DNA of 64,000 bases from assembly GCA_025618425.1 (NCBI GenBank), contig CM046841.1:9868654-9932653 (forward strand), read 5' to 3'. Positions 13,101-28,400 of the stretch are shown here, one piece after another (position 1 is the first letter of the stretch; every line of letters begins with the position of its first letter). Origin of the DNA: Heliocidaris tuberculata (Eukaryota > Echinodermata > Echinoidea > Camarodonta > Echinometridae). The notes under the pieces were generated by a model that worked only from the letters and a program-made list of their open reading frames with translations, was not told the origin of the DNA and did not search any database. The translations under genes and the position numbers were made by a program.

Positions 13101-16100
13101 TATCCCCAACTGATGTGAATACAACTATGAATATGTATAGGATATTCGTAGCTCAAGGTACATGACGGGAAAATGTATTTGACACAACGTATGTTGAGTT
13201 CACAGAAAGACAAGCAGCATCTTTAGAGATAATGGAGAAAATATGAAATTTTGTGTACAAAACATATGGAGAGTTGTACTACTAAACCTGTCACTTTGAA
13301 GCAACATTGCCAATTTGAGGATCGCCATAGAAAGTAAATTGAGACTATTTAAACTTTCATAACTCTCTCATTTCTTAACCGATTTTGAAGGAACTTTTTT
13401 TAAACTGCTTCTCTCTATCCTCTCTTTTAATTAAAATTGATTTTCCCCATGGTTTCATTCTCCTTTAAGTTGACTAGTACTACCCTGATTCTCTGAAAAC
13501 ACACGAGTGCATAAAAATATTTTTGCCTTTTAACCCATTGCCCATGGGAACGGGGTGGTCCTTGCATTAAGCTTATGGGAATGAGAAAATTCAGTAGTCA
13601 ACGGGTTAAAACAGACTCACATATTAAGTATATCTTTACGCGGTACTGTGCACAGGCAAAAAATCTAATATGATGTCCTTATGGTGCCATTTCAAAGAAT
13701 ACAAGTAAAGGAGGATAAATCATCAGAATAATTCAAATGATTATCCGTCTGTGCCCCATCTCATGTACTGTAGATCCTCGATCCCTGATAATTTTTATCA
13801 TTAGATTTAAGGGTCACATGGACACTTGTTAACAGATGCCTTGGTTACAATATGGGGTGGGCACTTTACTGACAAATCTTCTCATTTTAAGTTTATCTGC
13901 ACTTACCCATTTGTTGAGTTCTGTTTTCTCTTCTGATACCTAGGGACAAGAAAAGCAATATAATATAAAATCATGTCATGGTTAGCATTACACCTTTAGG
14001 CTATATTAATTTCCATTTTTTCTTCCTCTCCATTTGTAAAGATAATTCATGTCTTAGTGAAAAAAATAAAACAACTTGAAAAATAACCTCATACTAGTAG
14101 GAGGGTAGAAAGTTTTGGAGCATTTACTTGAATACTAGATAGCTTCGTATGGTAGGTGCATACAACCTCAACGAGAGCAGATAGATCGTATAATGAACAA
14201 ATGAAGACATGCATCATTTGCTTTAGAAAGGAAAATTCCTAGATTTTTAAAATTTGATTTAAAAGCGAGTGTTTTAAAGATTGGTCCATGTCTCATCGAT
14301 GGCAAGTAAATCCCGAGTAGGCTTACTCTAGCACACACACAGTACAAGCACACTAACCTCTACAGAGTCTACATGCATACATGTGCAGTGCTAGGCATGT
14401 AATAGCCCGAACAGAGTAAAGCACAATTACCTCTACGTGCACTGCTGTGCATTGCGTATTTAAAATTGTGGGATATTACTGTAAAATATGGCACGCTTTT
14501 TAATTACAAAAAGGTGTGATAGTCTTCATAAGAAAATGGATTACACGTGACTGTGTTCAACCAATCATTTGATTAGGATCAAGGAGTGAGTTATATAAAT
14601 GTACATGTACTTCATTTAAGATGAAGCAGATAATGTTCCTGTGACACACGTGTTATAAATGCCTATTAAAGTAAAGATGCTTGAACAGGCTGTAGTTCAT
14701 ACTTGTGAGCAGCATTGAATTGCATGACTGATTTTGCAATTACATGTACTTTCAAAGTTTTGAAGATCTTAACCTGCGACATCAGTACTTTTTTTTTATA
14801 GAGTCTTGCGCATCTTTTGATACAAAATTTGCATGTATACCTTTGGCAGTTATGGTGTTACGTAACATTTAATAATGATAATAATAGCTGTTTCTTATAT
14901 AGCGCTTTACCAATTACAATGTAACCGACCAAAGCGCTTTATAGCATTATTACCCCGGTCACTGGATTCAGTTGCGATTCTGCACATTTACAGTGCACAT
15001 TCTCCACTATTCTGGGGAGCATTCCAGCCAGTTGCCTGTTTCCAGGTGCGCACATGCTAATCCAACCACAATCATGACGTTCGCATCCTATCGGGTGCCC
15101 ATTAAAGGTCACATGTCAATCATAAATGCTAGATTCGTATTCGTTTATGTGTAAAAGGCAAAAGGTTTGGGGATTCTAATGTGTTGCTTCTTTTTACTGC
15201 ACATTATGTTTTTACTAATTAAAACCTGAATTGAAGTTAAAAATAACTTTTCAAAGTATACCAAATTACAAAATGATGGAAAACACAAGGAATAAAACAC
15301 AATAATTACCGTAAAATGAGGTAAATAGGAACAAAAATTTGAAGGGCGTTTTGACATAGGTTTTTATCTCCACAGGTAATGCCAACCTTTTATTTTATTT
15401 CTTTTATGCATTATAAATGAAATAATGGGTCTGCTTCAATACTAGGAAAAAATAATTTGTCAAGAAGCTTTTAAATTCTTTTTCCAATTCGCCTTTTTTT
15501 ATGGTAACATAATAGAAATAAAGAAATACATAAGAAAAAAATGTGAATTTTATTAACTAATTATTGGCTTCAATCAACCAGTTCTGATAGAAATATGCTA
15601 AACATCTTCCTTTCACAGATTTCACAAATGGAAGACCATTGGAGGCATGGGCCTCGAAGGTACAGTTTATCAATGGCGCTAGCGCCACCCCTTTGGGAGA
15701 TTATCTCTCTCAGCACCACTGCTTACTGATTTTCAACAAATAGCACCACACCTTCCTGCTCCCAAGATAAGTCCTCTACATGTAGTATAAATCACTCTTT
15801 TGGCCTTTGGAAAGAGAAAAAATGACAAGACTTGACAGGCCTGAAATGCCACAATGAACAGCTGACTTTGGTGTGCAAATTTGCACTGCATACATCTTTA
15901 GTGTGTCCAACTCAAAGTATGTCTACATGTATTTATGAATGGTTGTGATTGTGTGTGCTACGTGGAGTGAAGGTTTATTTTTTCTCCCTCTCTTTCTCTT
16001 TCTGATCTCTACCCCCCCCCCCCCTTTTCTCTCTCAGTGACTGATAAGCAAGAACTATCAGAAGGTTTTTCTGGACACTGATATTTTGTTGATAAATTCA

Positions 16101-17269
16101 CTGAAGAATAAGGTCGGAGGGTCTAGTACAGGGTCTAGTGCCCCTCAGAGAGAGATAAAAAGGATAGAGATAGGTGGGGGGGGGGGTACCTAATGTAGTC
16201 TAGGAATTTAGACCATTGTCCAAATGAATTTCTAAATGTATTTTTAATTATGTTGTTTATGGAACTATTTTAAAACTAATTTTTTCTAAACATGTCAATA
16301 CACAAATTTAGAATGAACACTGGTTAAAAGGAAAATTTTATACCCTCCCCCCCCACCTTGCGGGCGCTCCGGTCGACACTTGTCTTCGAGTCTGAGAGAC
16401 AGACTAGCACCACATGTTTTTCTTAGCTTGCCGAGGGCCCCGATTGGAGGTTCATATTGACAAACAAATCACTTTTCTTTTTTTTTTTAAATACATAAAA
16501 CTGTATTAATTTGATTATTTTAAACAAGATGAATGCAACTGCGTCTCCTATATGCCTCCACCTAAATTCAGTTGATGGCTCAAACTGTTCTTGAAATTAG
16601 GCCTGAGTCATCACGGGTTTTTCCAAACCCGGGTTTGACTCGAAAACTTTGGGCGGGGACCGGGTACCCGAACAGGAATTCCCTACAACAGAAAATATTT
16701 TACGTAGTGACGGGAGTCAACAGTCAAGGTAAAATTGCTAAACTAAAATGCAGCATAGAGGACAGTTACTGAATCCAAATCGACCCGAGAGAAATAACAT
16801 TTCGGAATAAGAAATACACCCAAAGGTCTCTTTGTTACCTAAAATTGAGGGCTGAAAGAGGAAATCAAGCTTCGTGGTACCGTGCACGTTCAGAAATGAA
16901 GTCCGAATGTGAGTCACCAGTGCCCAGAGCGCACGAATACAGCCCTAGACCGTAATACACACAGACGAGGGTCGAATATAACCGATGTGATCGGATCAAA
17001 GTAAGCTTGAAAACAACTAAAAATACCACGTAAGCGACAACAAAAATACAAAATTACCGTAAAATAATTCTTTCCTTTGGCAAAAAACAGTATGGGTATC
17101 CATAACACTAGCGGATCCAGGGGGGGCCGAATTGGCCGCGGCCCCCCCTATTGATGGCGAAAAAAAAAGAAAAAAGAGGGGAAAAGAAAAAGAAGAAGAA
17201 AGGAAGGAGAAAAAGGGGAAAGAAAATAGGAAAGGAAAATTCAAAAAGGATAAGGAGGAAAAGAAAGAA

Positions 17270-17318
<49 letters not shown>

Positions 17319-19386
17319 AGAAATACGACGTGACGGTGACGTTAACAATGCAAGGGGGGCATTGACATTTGAGGGGTCAAGCACGTGCGAAACCCGGGCC
17401 GGTCCTGGCTTGTGGAAAATTAAGTCGGAATACAACCTATTTCCCCTAAAAATCTCAGCCTAAACGCAGTGTCTGAAATGCTTAGTGCAAATGCGCTGAC
17501 GATAATGCCCCTCCAAAGAAATTTCTAGCCATTCATGAAGAATTTATTTGAAAAGAGGGGGCCGTTGGATAATGGAATGGGGGGGGGGGGTAGGGTGTGC
17601 ACATGTTCAGTTGCACTCCGCATTGGGGTGCACATTTGAGTAGGAGTCTAGCAAAGTTATGGGGGATAGGTAAAAGCACTCATGATAAGGTCGAGCCCGG
17701 CCCCTTACAAAGTGGAGCAGAACCTGCAGAAGTGCAATCGGCAGATCCGGGGGTGGGGGGGGGGGGGGGGGGGGAGGTTGTCATTCATGGGGCCTTCGGA
17801 AGCCGTTATTGAATAAAGGGGCCGGCCACACATAGATGTCAAGCTTTATTTTCTATAAGGGTAGTGCTAAATCACTCTTGATTAGGCCGTCTGGCCCCTT
17901 CAAAAAGCGGCAGAATAAGGACATTTTGAGCGGTTGGGCCAGTCCCAAAAATTTGGAAGCCGTTTTTTGTTTGAGGGGGCAGAGCTCTACATTGGAAATT
18001 GCTGGGAATACGTACGGGCCGGGTCGGGTACACATTGCGCGCGAAATTGCGCGCATTCGTTTGTTATCGATGATCTCAGCTCGCGCTTGCGCATATTATA
18101 TCTACCGTATACGGTATATACATGTACATGTATCTGGAGTTCACTTTTCGACGTACGCGTCGACGATCGAGCTGGGACAAGATCAAGACTTACTAGTGGA
18201 GATCAGACGGAGGGATGCTGAATTTAATCTGAACTTCCTGAAGCCACTATGCTGAAGTCAGCATTGAAAAGACATAAGGTTAATAATAATCGAAATTAAA
18301 CATAAACTTCTGAGATGAGAGATTTAAAAAAAAAAACATTTGACACTTTTGATCTTTCTTCTTTCATTGAATGATGTTGGGTAGACGTCCAGGCCCAGGC
18401 CCAGGGACCAGGGACAGGGTAGACGTGACTAACTGTCAACGTTAGATCTAACTTAGCCGTTAGCGTGAGGCTTAACGTTACGGCTACGTTAGCTGAATTT
18501 TGTTGGAGGTGATTAGATATATAAATCGGTTTAATTAAATTCAAGATTATTTTTCAAGGTAGCTTCCAGATTTTGTCAAATTTTCAACCTGTACAGGAGT
18601 CAATGTGTGTGTAGACCTACATGTATGACTGTGATGTCCTTACAATGCCTTTTACAGCAATAGACCGCTTCGGTAATGTATGCAAATTTTATACATACCT
18701 TTCGAACAAAGGTTGCCAAAGGTTGTTCTTGACAACCTGATAGCTTGCCGGACATAGCAACAGATAATGTATGCAAACTAGATTACAATTAAGCATTGAC
18801 TGAGGCTCATTTACATAAAAAAATGGGTCAAAGGAATAGCTCGTCACTAGGTGCTCAGACTCAGAGTCAGAGAATTATGTGCATAAATTTGTATACATTA
18901 CAGAAGCGGTCTATTGATAAGGAATTCAGACTAGCAAGCAGGGCTGTTGAACCATGAACATTATTAAAAAGCAACATGCATGCTCCACATGTGGCACAGG
19001 CCTATATGGTTAGGACACACACACGTTCATTGACTCACTTTGGCGCAAGGGTAATTTCAAAGGAGGGGCAAGACGACCCACAGACTTTGGGGTTTCAACG
19101 AAACGTTATTAAGCCTACGCACACCCTTTGAAAAGATGGAACTTATGTCTTATGATGAGAATGGAAAATTTCTTTTTGATCTGTTCAAGTTGCTATACCC
19201 TACTCCTACATTCTCTTTAATATCACATATTAAATGTTTTCTATTCTTTTTCTTTTAATTCTATTCTTTGCATAATATGCAGTCCCCCTGGCCTGCGTGC
19301 GATTGAAGCGAGCCAGAGTCGAGTTTGGATATTTGGCCTTGCCCACAACTGAGATTATTCATGTTTTAGATGAACAAATAATGACA

Positions 19387-19436
<50 letters not shown>

Positions 19437-22400
19437 AATGATGATAATGATGATGATCATGATAGGCTAATACAAAAAATATAACCAAAGTAGTTCAAAA
19501 CAATAGACAAGTGATGAATAATCTGATAATGAAAATCAAAGCTGGTGTGTACCTCCATTGACCGACCCACAAATGGGTAATTCCAACGAATTATACATGT
19601 ATATTAACATGAAATAGGGCCTATATATATATATATATATTCTTTTTGTTTCTTCTGTTTCTTTTTAGGGGGAGGGTGGTCATCTGAAAAATCATAGGGG
19701 GCAATCGCCCCTTGCCCCCCCCCCCCCCCCACCCTGTAGCGTTGGCCCTGACCCCTGTCAAAATCTGGAACCTAACTTGAAAAATTTACTGATTTGTGAT
19801 ATCACTTTCAAATTGCCTCCGACAAAATTGCACACTATCATTTCAGCTATACTCCAAATAAATATCCGTACTATCTGATGTATAGTTTTAGAACTACATG
19901 TACATGTATTAAAGATTTCTAAAAGTTTTTTTTAACACCTCGTATAAGAGAGGAGAGAGAGGTCAATATTAGTCCCAAGCCAAGTACTTTACTAATTAAT
20001 GAATCGTGCTTTTAGAACTTTTGGAAGGTACAATGTAGATTCTGGATGATTAAAAATAAATTGATTATTTTTATTGACTGAAATTAAATAGCTTGAACAT
20101 CAAATTCCCCCACCGCCTCCTGAATCTCTTTCGAATCATATCCCAATAGACAATATTTTGATCAAGTTAAAGATTGATTTTTAATTATGTCAGTATAGTA
20201 CACCTATAATTTCAGAGCTAAAAATAAATTTGTACATCTGTAAAACGCTTGTCAGACATTATTATTTTGATACGAAGCAAAGCACCTGGATAACTCCACA
20301 TCTTTTTTTCTTTCTTTCTTTTTTATTAGACGTTCATTTCAATTTTACGCTTTGTTTGCAATGAATTTATATTGGATATTGGACATTGATGATATAACGT
20401 GTATTGTGTTTTATCTTTCATACTGTAACAGGACCATACGAGCAAGACATCTCAAACAAAATTAGGCGACTGGTTCAATAAGAGGCCAAAACATGATAAC
20501 ACCTTTCAAAATGAGGCCAGACATGGTAAGACTCAGTCTCATTGATTATGCTTTGTGTGTTTGTTGTACCCCTTAATTTCAGCTGTATATAACTAAAGGC
20601 CGTATCCCACAACGGAGACGTCGCCGTGATGTCTCCATATTTTGTCTCGGAGACATCTCCGCGATAAAAAAAAAAAATGGTTTGTGTTCTCACCAAGGCA
20701 CAACTTCGAGGAGACTCCTTGGAGACGTCTCCAGGCCAGGTGACAACCAATTTTCTTTGAAGTCGCGGAGACGTCTCCGCGACTTCTCCAAGATGTTTTC
20801 CCAGTCGCAGCAAAGTCTCTGAGACGTCTCCTTAGTCGCGGCGAAATCTCTGAGACGTTTCATGCAGTTGCGGCGACGTCTGCACGACGTCGCGGATACA
20901 AATAATCTCCGCAATTGATGGAGACATCTCGGAGACTAGAAATAGTCTCCCCCAAAATCGAACATGTTTAAATTTCTTGCGACTCCTCGGAGGCTCCGTA
21001 ATTTTCGGGAGACGTCTCGGAGACGAATCTGCAACTAGCAAAATCTGGCGTCGCCACAAATCGCGAACTAGTTTCAAGCCCGATGAGATACCCCCTTTAC
21101 TTAAAACGTCTGATCTCTTGTTGTGAAAGTGGAGGTGTCGTAGTTTAGTGGTTCATTCACTTGACTCTCAGTCGATGGGTTAAGGGTTACTAGTTACTAG
21201 TTACTTTTATGTTGTGTTTAGTTAAGTTTTTTTTAGGTATTCACTTGATATTGTGTATATCATTGTTTTATTTATTACACAGGCCATGTGTCACAAGAAG
21301 AAAGCTATCACCGTTTGTTGGAAAATTGCAAGAAAACTGGCCTGCAGATAAGAAAACATGTGGTGAAGGATGGAAATTGTTATTTTCATACAATTTCCGA
21401 CCAGATGAAACGCGTGGGAATGACAGATCACGGCATACTCGATCACACAGAACTGAGGAAAAGGGTCTGCGAATTTATGGAAAAACTGGTAAGTTAAAGA
21501 GCATAACTTATGATCGTATTCTAACTTGTTCTACTTTAAGTTCCAATGAACAATTAGAAATTCAAAGGAAGGTTAAAGGCCGACTATTAAAAAAAAAAAA
21601 ATTAATAATAATGACAATAAACAAAATAAAAAATAACACATTTATAATCGTTCTGTATTTACACCCTTGTCCCGGCAAGCAGCCAGTACATGTATCTTTA
21701 TAAGAAAGCTGAAAATATATAACAGTCATCTCGTTTGGGTGACAGGGTCAACAGGTTCAGTTTAATGAAAACACCCCTAACAGAGTAGATATTCATAAGT
21801 AATAATTTTAAATGAAACGTCAAATTATTTGACTGGACATCATACTGAAAATAATTGTCAGATGCACTATAGTAGTGGAATCATTACATGCGATTTGCAG
21901 GGCAAAATCAAATTATTGTACATGTAGTTTAATTTACACTTATAGGATGATTATTTCCAAGTTGAACATTACATTGTGTTGTATTAATTCAACCTTTATT
22001 TCACATAACCCGTTCCATTTTAGAAATAGACTTTCCACAAAAGTCTAAAAAATTGTTCAGTATTCCAATGATTTTGTAGTCTCAATTTAGTCATTTTGTG
22101 TAGGTATATGAACAGAATTCTATCTAAAAATTTGTAAAACAGTACTTGGGTTTGGTAGAATCCAAACTTGGGTTCGCTTTCTAGCGAACCTCTCTGCCTC
22201 TATTCCTCCAAGGTTCGCTTTCTAGCGAACCTACATGTATCTGCCTCCAAGGTTCGCTTTCTAGCGAACCTCTGTAACCAAGGTTCACTTTCTAGCGAAC
22301 CTCTCTGCCACCAAGGTTCGCTTTCTAGCGAACCTCTCTGTAACCAAGGTTCGCTTTCTAGCGAACCTATCTGCCACCAAGGTTCGCTTTATAGCGAACC

Positions 22401-25400
22401 TCTCTGTATCCAAGGTTCGCTTTCTAGCGAACGTATCTGCCTCCAAGGTTTCGCTTTCTAGCGAACCTCTCTGCCACCAAGGTTCGCTTTCTAGCGAACC
22501 TCTCTGCCACCAAGGTTCGCTTTCTAGCGAACCTCTCTGCCTCCAAGGTTCGCTTTCTAGCGAACCTCTCTGCCTCCAAGGTTTTGCTTTCTAGCGAACC
22601 TCTCTGCCACCAAGGTTCGCTTTCTAGCGAACCTCTCTGCCTCCAAGGTTTGCCTTCTAGCAAACCTCTTTGCCTCCAAACTTTGCTTTCTGTTCATAAA
22701 CATGGTCCCACCTTAATTGATTGAAAGATTTGTTAGTACCGGTAAAACTACTAAAATATCATGCATCTTTACATAAGTTTGGGAGAAAGACAGTCCGTTA
22801 TTAAATAAAAAACCAAACAAACCAAATGGAATTCCTAAATTCACTGAAAGCACATAAAAATTGTGTTCTTTAATATTCATATTTTTCATTTCAACACTTA
22901 CGGAAGATTTTGGAAACTTTCAGTCCTAATAATGCCCATCCAATATTCATGTGGCAACACATGTTTCCATTCATTTTTTCAATTGATTTTATGTTTATGT
23001 AATACATTCCAAATGCACATACTGTATTCCATCAATGTCGGCTATCTGTTATACAGTTAGTAATTCACTGTTATTAAATAAAATAACTATGGACAAGCAT
23101 TTTCATATCAACTGACAAATACAATAAATCATCAAAATACAATTATAGAGAGCATTCATTTATGATATATCGTGAACACAGCTCTTAGACAGGACCTTTC
23201 ACATGTATACATGTATATACATGGGTGCTTCATCCGAGTACTTGGTACAATATTCAAATCTTTTTGTCTCCCTAAAGTCTGTGAAAATCTTAACAAAATT
23301 TTTAAAAAATTGCTGAGAGTGGATATGCATATATACAGTAAAAGCTCGTTATGAAGAACAAAACACTCTCATTATAATATGGTCATTCTGCTGCTCCCGC
23401 TTCTTTCAATTTTATTTCTTTCTTTAACCTTTTCATTATCTTTTAAATTAGTTATTTTCATCTTTTATTTTAGGGAGTCTGTTATGAAAAGGTATCACTG
23501 TACATTTATATTTAAGTGATAATCATGTTGTCCAACAAAAACACATTTCTACATGTACAGTACATGCATGTACGTTTACATGGCATACTAATATTTTATA
23601 TCAAAGCTATGTGCATAATGAAGGAAAAAAGGAAACAAAAGTGTTGAGGGGCTTGCTCAAAATGTTAAAGGCCTTCTACAAATGATATTCAAAATATTTA
23701 CTAGTATACTGTCACGGCTTTGTATATAGCCGGTTCAAGACAAAGGGAATGAAGACTCTGAAGTCATCTCATTACAAACTTCAATCAATATTAGAACATT
23801 CAGAGGTTCACAAGTCACAACTGAATACTAACTCATATCACTAACTGCCTACTCATCCTAAACAGGTGCTTATATATAGAATCGCTGCTCCTCAATGATG
23901 CATATTGTTTATATTTATAATGACAGCTTATTCTGGTCTCTGTATATGACACTCCATTATGATAACCCATTAGGCTTGACCCATAGTTCATACCCAAGTT
24001 CATATGTCACTACATGTATAACGACCCACTCTGTACTAAGACTGACCAGCTGCTTGTCAGGCTGTGTATATAAAGCTAGAGCTGTGACTAAATCATGAAA
24101 TGGACGCTTGTATGCCGAAGTAGGAGAGCAGAAATGCCTAACTCTGTAAGTTAGAGTGTAATGTTCAATACATTGTAATTCTCAAAAAAAGTCAGGGAGC
24201 AAAAACATTGTTTGCATTCAAACACTTAAAAATATCAAAACCTACATCCGTTCCGAAGCGAGCATATAGGTACATGTACATGTACATGTATGTGCTGCAA
24301 ATTGTAATATTTTGTGAAGTTTTTAAGTTCATGCATTTATATACTCATGCAGCTCGAAATGAATGTATAAATGAAGCAGTTAAATAAACGGGGTTGGTAT
24401 ACTTAATAATCATATTCATCTTCTATTCTAGCTATTTAATATTTTCTTTGTCATTTCAAATATGAGTTGTCACCACAGTCACCAGTTAATGAATGTGCAT
24501 AAAGTGGCTGAATACGAAAAATAATTTATTTCCGCCATTACAATTGAAGAGATCAATTAAGATTTGCTGACAGTTAAAATTCATTTTTAAAAATGAATAA
24601 TAAAATAGTTTTCACAGTACAACTCCACAAATAGTCAAAGTTTAATCTGCCCAGTTGCTGCTTTTATACCTATTATGTATACTACAATTTTTTCCATTAT
24701 TCAGAAAGCAGTGGTTGATGTAAAAAAAAATGATGAAAATTTGACCCCTGCTTCACTTCAAATGACCTTCAAACTTAAGACACCAACAGATTCAAAGCTT
24801 GATTTGTATTACAAGTAGCTTAACTTCAATGAATTATGTTACAACTCAATGTTTATAGATTTTCCTGAAATTTCCAGATAAGATTTTTTGTTTTTTTCAA
24901 CCATTTCCCTTGTTTTCTTTGGCACAATAATGTCTTCTTTGTCACTATCGTGAAATTACATCTACTTTACAAATGATAAAGTTTATGGATACAGTCTGAA
25001 TATTTGATTTTTACAATTTTTTGCCATGAAGGAAATTAATTGTGGCACATTCCCCATAATAATCCATGTCCGCCACCCGACCAATTGCCCCAACTCTAGA
25101 ACCTGTGTAGTGTACAGCGACCCAGTGTGCATGGCTGCACTCCTCTCCCCTCAACATTTTTAGCTACAGAAATGAAAATTGCATGTACAAGAGTACATTA
25201 AGAAATAAATGAAAAGAAATAAATGAAAAAAACAAATCTACAATAATAACTGTCTGTCACTATCAAATTGCTTTCAGACAGCTCTTTTTGGCAATACTAT
25301 GAAGTGAAAATTTTGTTTCTGTAAGGTGATTTTTATAACTTTGCAGTTGTGAATGAAATGAGTCTTGAAAACAATCTCTGTACACATAAAAGATGATTTT

Positions 25401-28400
25401 GTAAAAAGTTGTAATCACTATACATGTACATATGGGCATTTCAAAGTGGCTCAATCGGTACGGTCTAAGTGAAGTACATGTAGTGCATGGCAGTCAGCTT
25501 TCCCATTCGCTCCAACACACAAAATGACTAAAATGTCAATTTTTCAAAATGTATAACTCAGTAGGATCTTTTTCTTTTTGAAGGACATATAACAATAGGC
25601 TGATATATTTTGAGTACTGTCCCAAAAGGAAAAGATGATAAGGAGAAAACAGGAATTGCATGATATTTTGGTGTACAAAAAATGGGAGATTGGACCGTGA
25701 ATACGTCACAGTCGATTCACCAAATTGCCAATTTGAGATTTGCGTAGATGTAGTAATCTCATTTTTCAAAGATTAATAATTTTCTTGTTCTTTTTCTGAT
25801 TTCTTTCAAGCTTTCTCCCGTTTCTCTTATTTTTCTTGATCCTTTTCACACAAATCAGCTTTTTACAAAGGTTCGATTGCCCTTTATCAAAGCGCAATTC
25901 TGTTGACTTCCAAAATAAAGATGTATTTTTCAATTTCCAGTAAAATAGACTTACTCCAGTTTTTAATTGAGTAATTATATGAATGATAGTTAATTAAAAT
26001 TAATCAAATACAGATCTACTGTATAATATTTATGATTAAGGTACATTTAATAAGCTGCAAACAAATTAACACTGTTTATATTAGAAAATGCTGGTATGTA
26101 ATATAGAGAAAGAATAATGAACTCACCCATTTTATTTCACCAAAAAAAGGAGTTGATCTTTAACACCTGGAGTAAGTAAGGCAGTAACTTTCTAATTTTG
26201 ACTACATGTATATAAAGGTAGATGAGATCTAGCCTCTGTTACTGGATGTTGGTATCAAGTGACAGCTTCAGCCACTAAAAGTTTGGACCATTATACAAGC
26301 TTAACCCATAGTCTCACATTTCAGACACTTTTATATGCATTTACAACTGACAAGAGTTGTACCTGCAAACTACACAATATGAGCTTCCTGCCCAGTTCCC
26401 AGAATAACGGGGTTTGTTTATAATCCTTGGCAGGGTCCAAGGTTTCTCATATTAAAGGGGAAGTCCACCCTGATTACAAGTTGGTTTTAAAAGAAGCAGA
26501 AAAATTAAAGAAACAGATCAGTGAAGGTTTGAGCAAAATACGAGAAGAAATAAGAGAGTTATGAATTTTTGAAGTTGTTATCAATCAAACACAAATTGGC
26601 AACTCCGTGACGTATCTTGCGAGCTCCTCTCCCATTTGCCCTGTATTATAAAAATCATAAATTTTCAATTTCTCTAAAGAAAATATTCAATCATACATGC
26701 ACTTTCGATATAATCATTGCTCATAGGTTTTTACACAAAACCTGTATGAAACAAATATATTCCTTCATCAAAATCCAAGAAAATGAAAATTTATGAAATT
26801 TTCTGTACTGAGCAAATGGGAGAGGAGCTCGCAAGATACATCACGGAGTTGCCAATTTGTGTTCAATTGATTACACCTTCAGAAATTCATAACTTTCTTA
26901 TTTCTTATCGGATTTTGCTCAAACTTTCAAAAATCTGTTTCTCTCATTTTTCTGCCTTTATTCAAATCAACTAAATACCAGGTGGACTTTCCCTTTAAGG
27001 GAAAGAATTAACCCTATCCCAGTAGAGCAAACACCAAGAGGGGAATGACCTGCATGGTACGAGCAGTTGGCCTCTACAGAAAAAAAAAAAAACGGATAAG
27101 GAAAAAGGAAGATATGCAAAAAAAGATAATAAAACAAGAAAAGATAAAACAAAAAAATATGTAAGGTTAAATGGAAAAAGATTACAGAAAAATCAGAAAA
27201 ATCAAAAACAAAGAAATATGGATGGAAGAATAGAAAGAAGATTAAATCAAGGAATTTAATTTCAATACTTGAGGGAAAATAGGAAACAAGATAAGAAAAC
27301 AAATGAAAGAAGAAATACATATGGATGTATTGGAAAGAGAAGAGCCAAGGTACAAATAATTAAAGAAGAAAAAACAAAGAAATTCAGGGGGAAATATAGA
27401 AAGAGAAGATACAAGAAGTGGGAAAACATAATACGAGAGAGATAGAAATGCAAGGAAACACAGGATAAAATAAAGGAAGAGAAGAGTGAGGATGGAAACA
27501 GAAAAGAAGTATTTAAGGATTGATGGAATGAGAAAAGAAAAGGAAGAATAGAAAAACAACCCAGAAGAAATACATGAATTGGTGCATGCTTGGTTTTCTG
27601 GGCCTCAGACCACTTGTCCATTAATTAAAAGTAAATAAGAAAGTTGCTTGAAATTTAGGTCACAAATTTGCAAAATTTATATTTTTCAATTTGTATTTTT
27701 TCTATCAGATTTTCCTAAAACTTTTACTAATATTTTCCCCCTCATTTTCTGCTTTTACTCACATCACCTTATTATCAGAGAGGACTTCCCCCTTACTGAA
27801 TTCTGTGCATGTACAAAATTCTAGTATTCAGGAATTGTGTACATTACCAATTACCAATAAAACAATGGCTGATCAACCATGCATGGTCTACTTAGCTCAA
27901 ACACCATTCTTCCCCACATGTCACCCAATGCATATACACTGTATAGCCTACATATATGTATATAGCTGAAATCTTGATAAAAATCTGCTAATAAGTTGTC
28001 ATTGTCAAATAATGCCATAGCTGAACCACAGAGTTCCTCTGTTTCCTATTGTATGACAGGATAACCAGTAGGATTACACGCTTCTTTAATAGGAAGGGGT
28101 ATAGAAATTAGTGTACATACATGTTGTCTAATGGTTTATTAAAAGATCAGTAAACAGACCTGATGTGAAGTGGAGGGGAGTGGAATGGGAAGTGGAGGGT
28201 ATAACAACAAAAAAAGTGAGGGTGGAATGATAATGTAGCTTTGTCCAATCTTCCAATAGACCTTTCTACATTAAGGAAATTACTAAAATATTCAGTGCAC
28301 CTTAAACTGAACTTCACCTTGATCCTGTAATGAATTCTCCATAAAGACCTACACAGAGGAACAGTCCAAAATATAAAGTGCATGAGCGATAAAACAATTG

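Noticed and set aside
17836..18255. 139-codon plus-strand frame as a gene
   Set aside because: No recognised domain or splice partner; it overlaps the CpG-rich region upstream of the tentative first transposase exon.
21138..21190. Functional tRNA gene
   Set aside because: The A-box-like and anticodon-like parts lack a matching acceptor stem and T-loop; kept only as a possible SINE fragment.
22171..22690. CRISPR-like repeat-spacer array
   Set aside because: The spacers are only ~11 bp and repeat themselves, the unit is a eukaryotic tandem repeat, and a mirror-image array exists at 31.2-31.8 kb.
23709..24115. Solo LTR with TATA box
   Set aside because: It has a TGTCACGGC start and TATATAAA, but no clear CA end, target duplication or second copy could be found.
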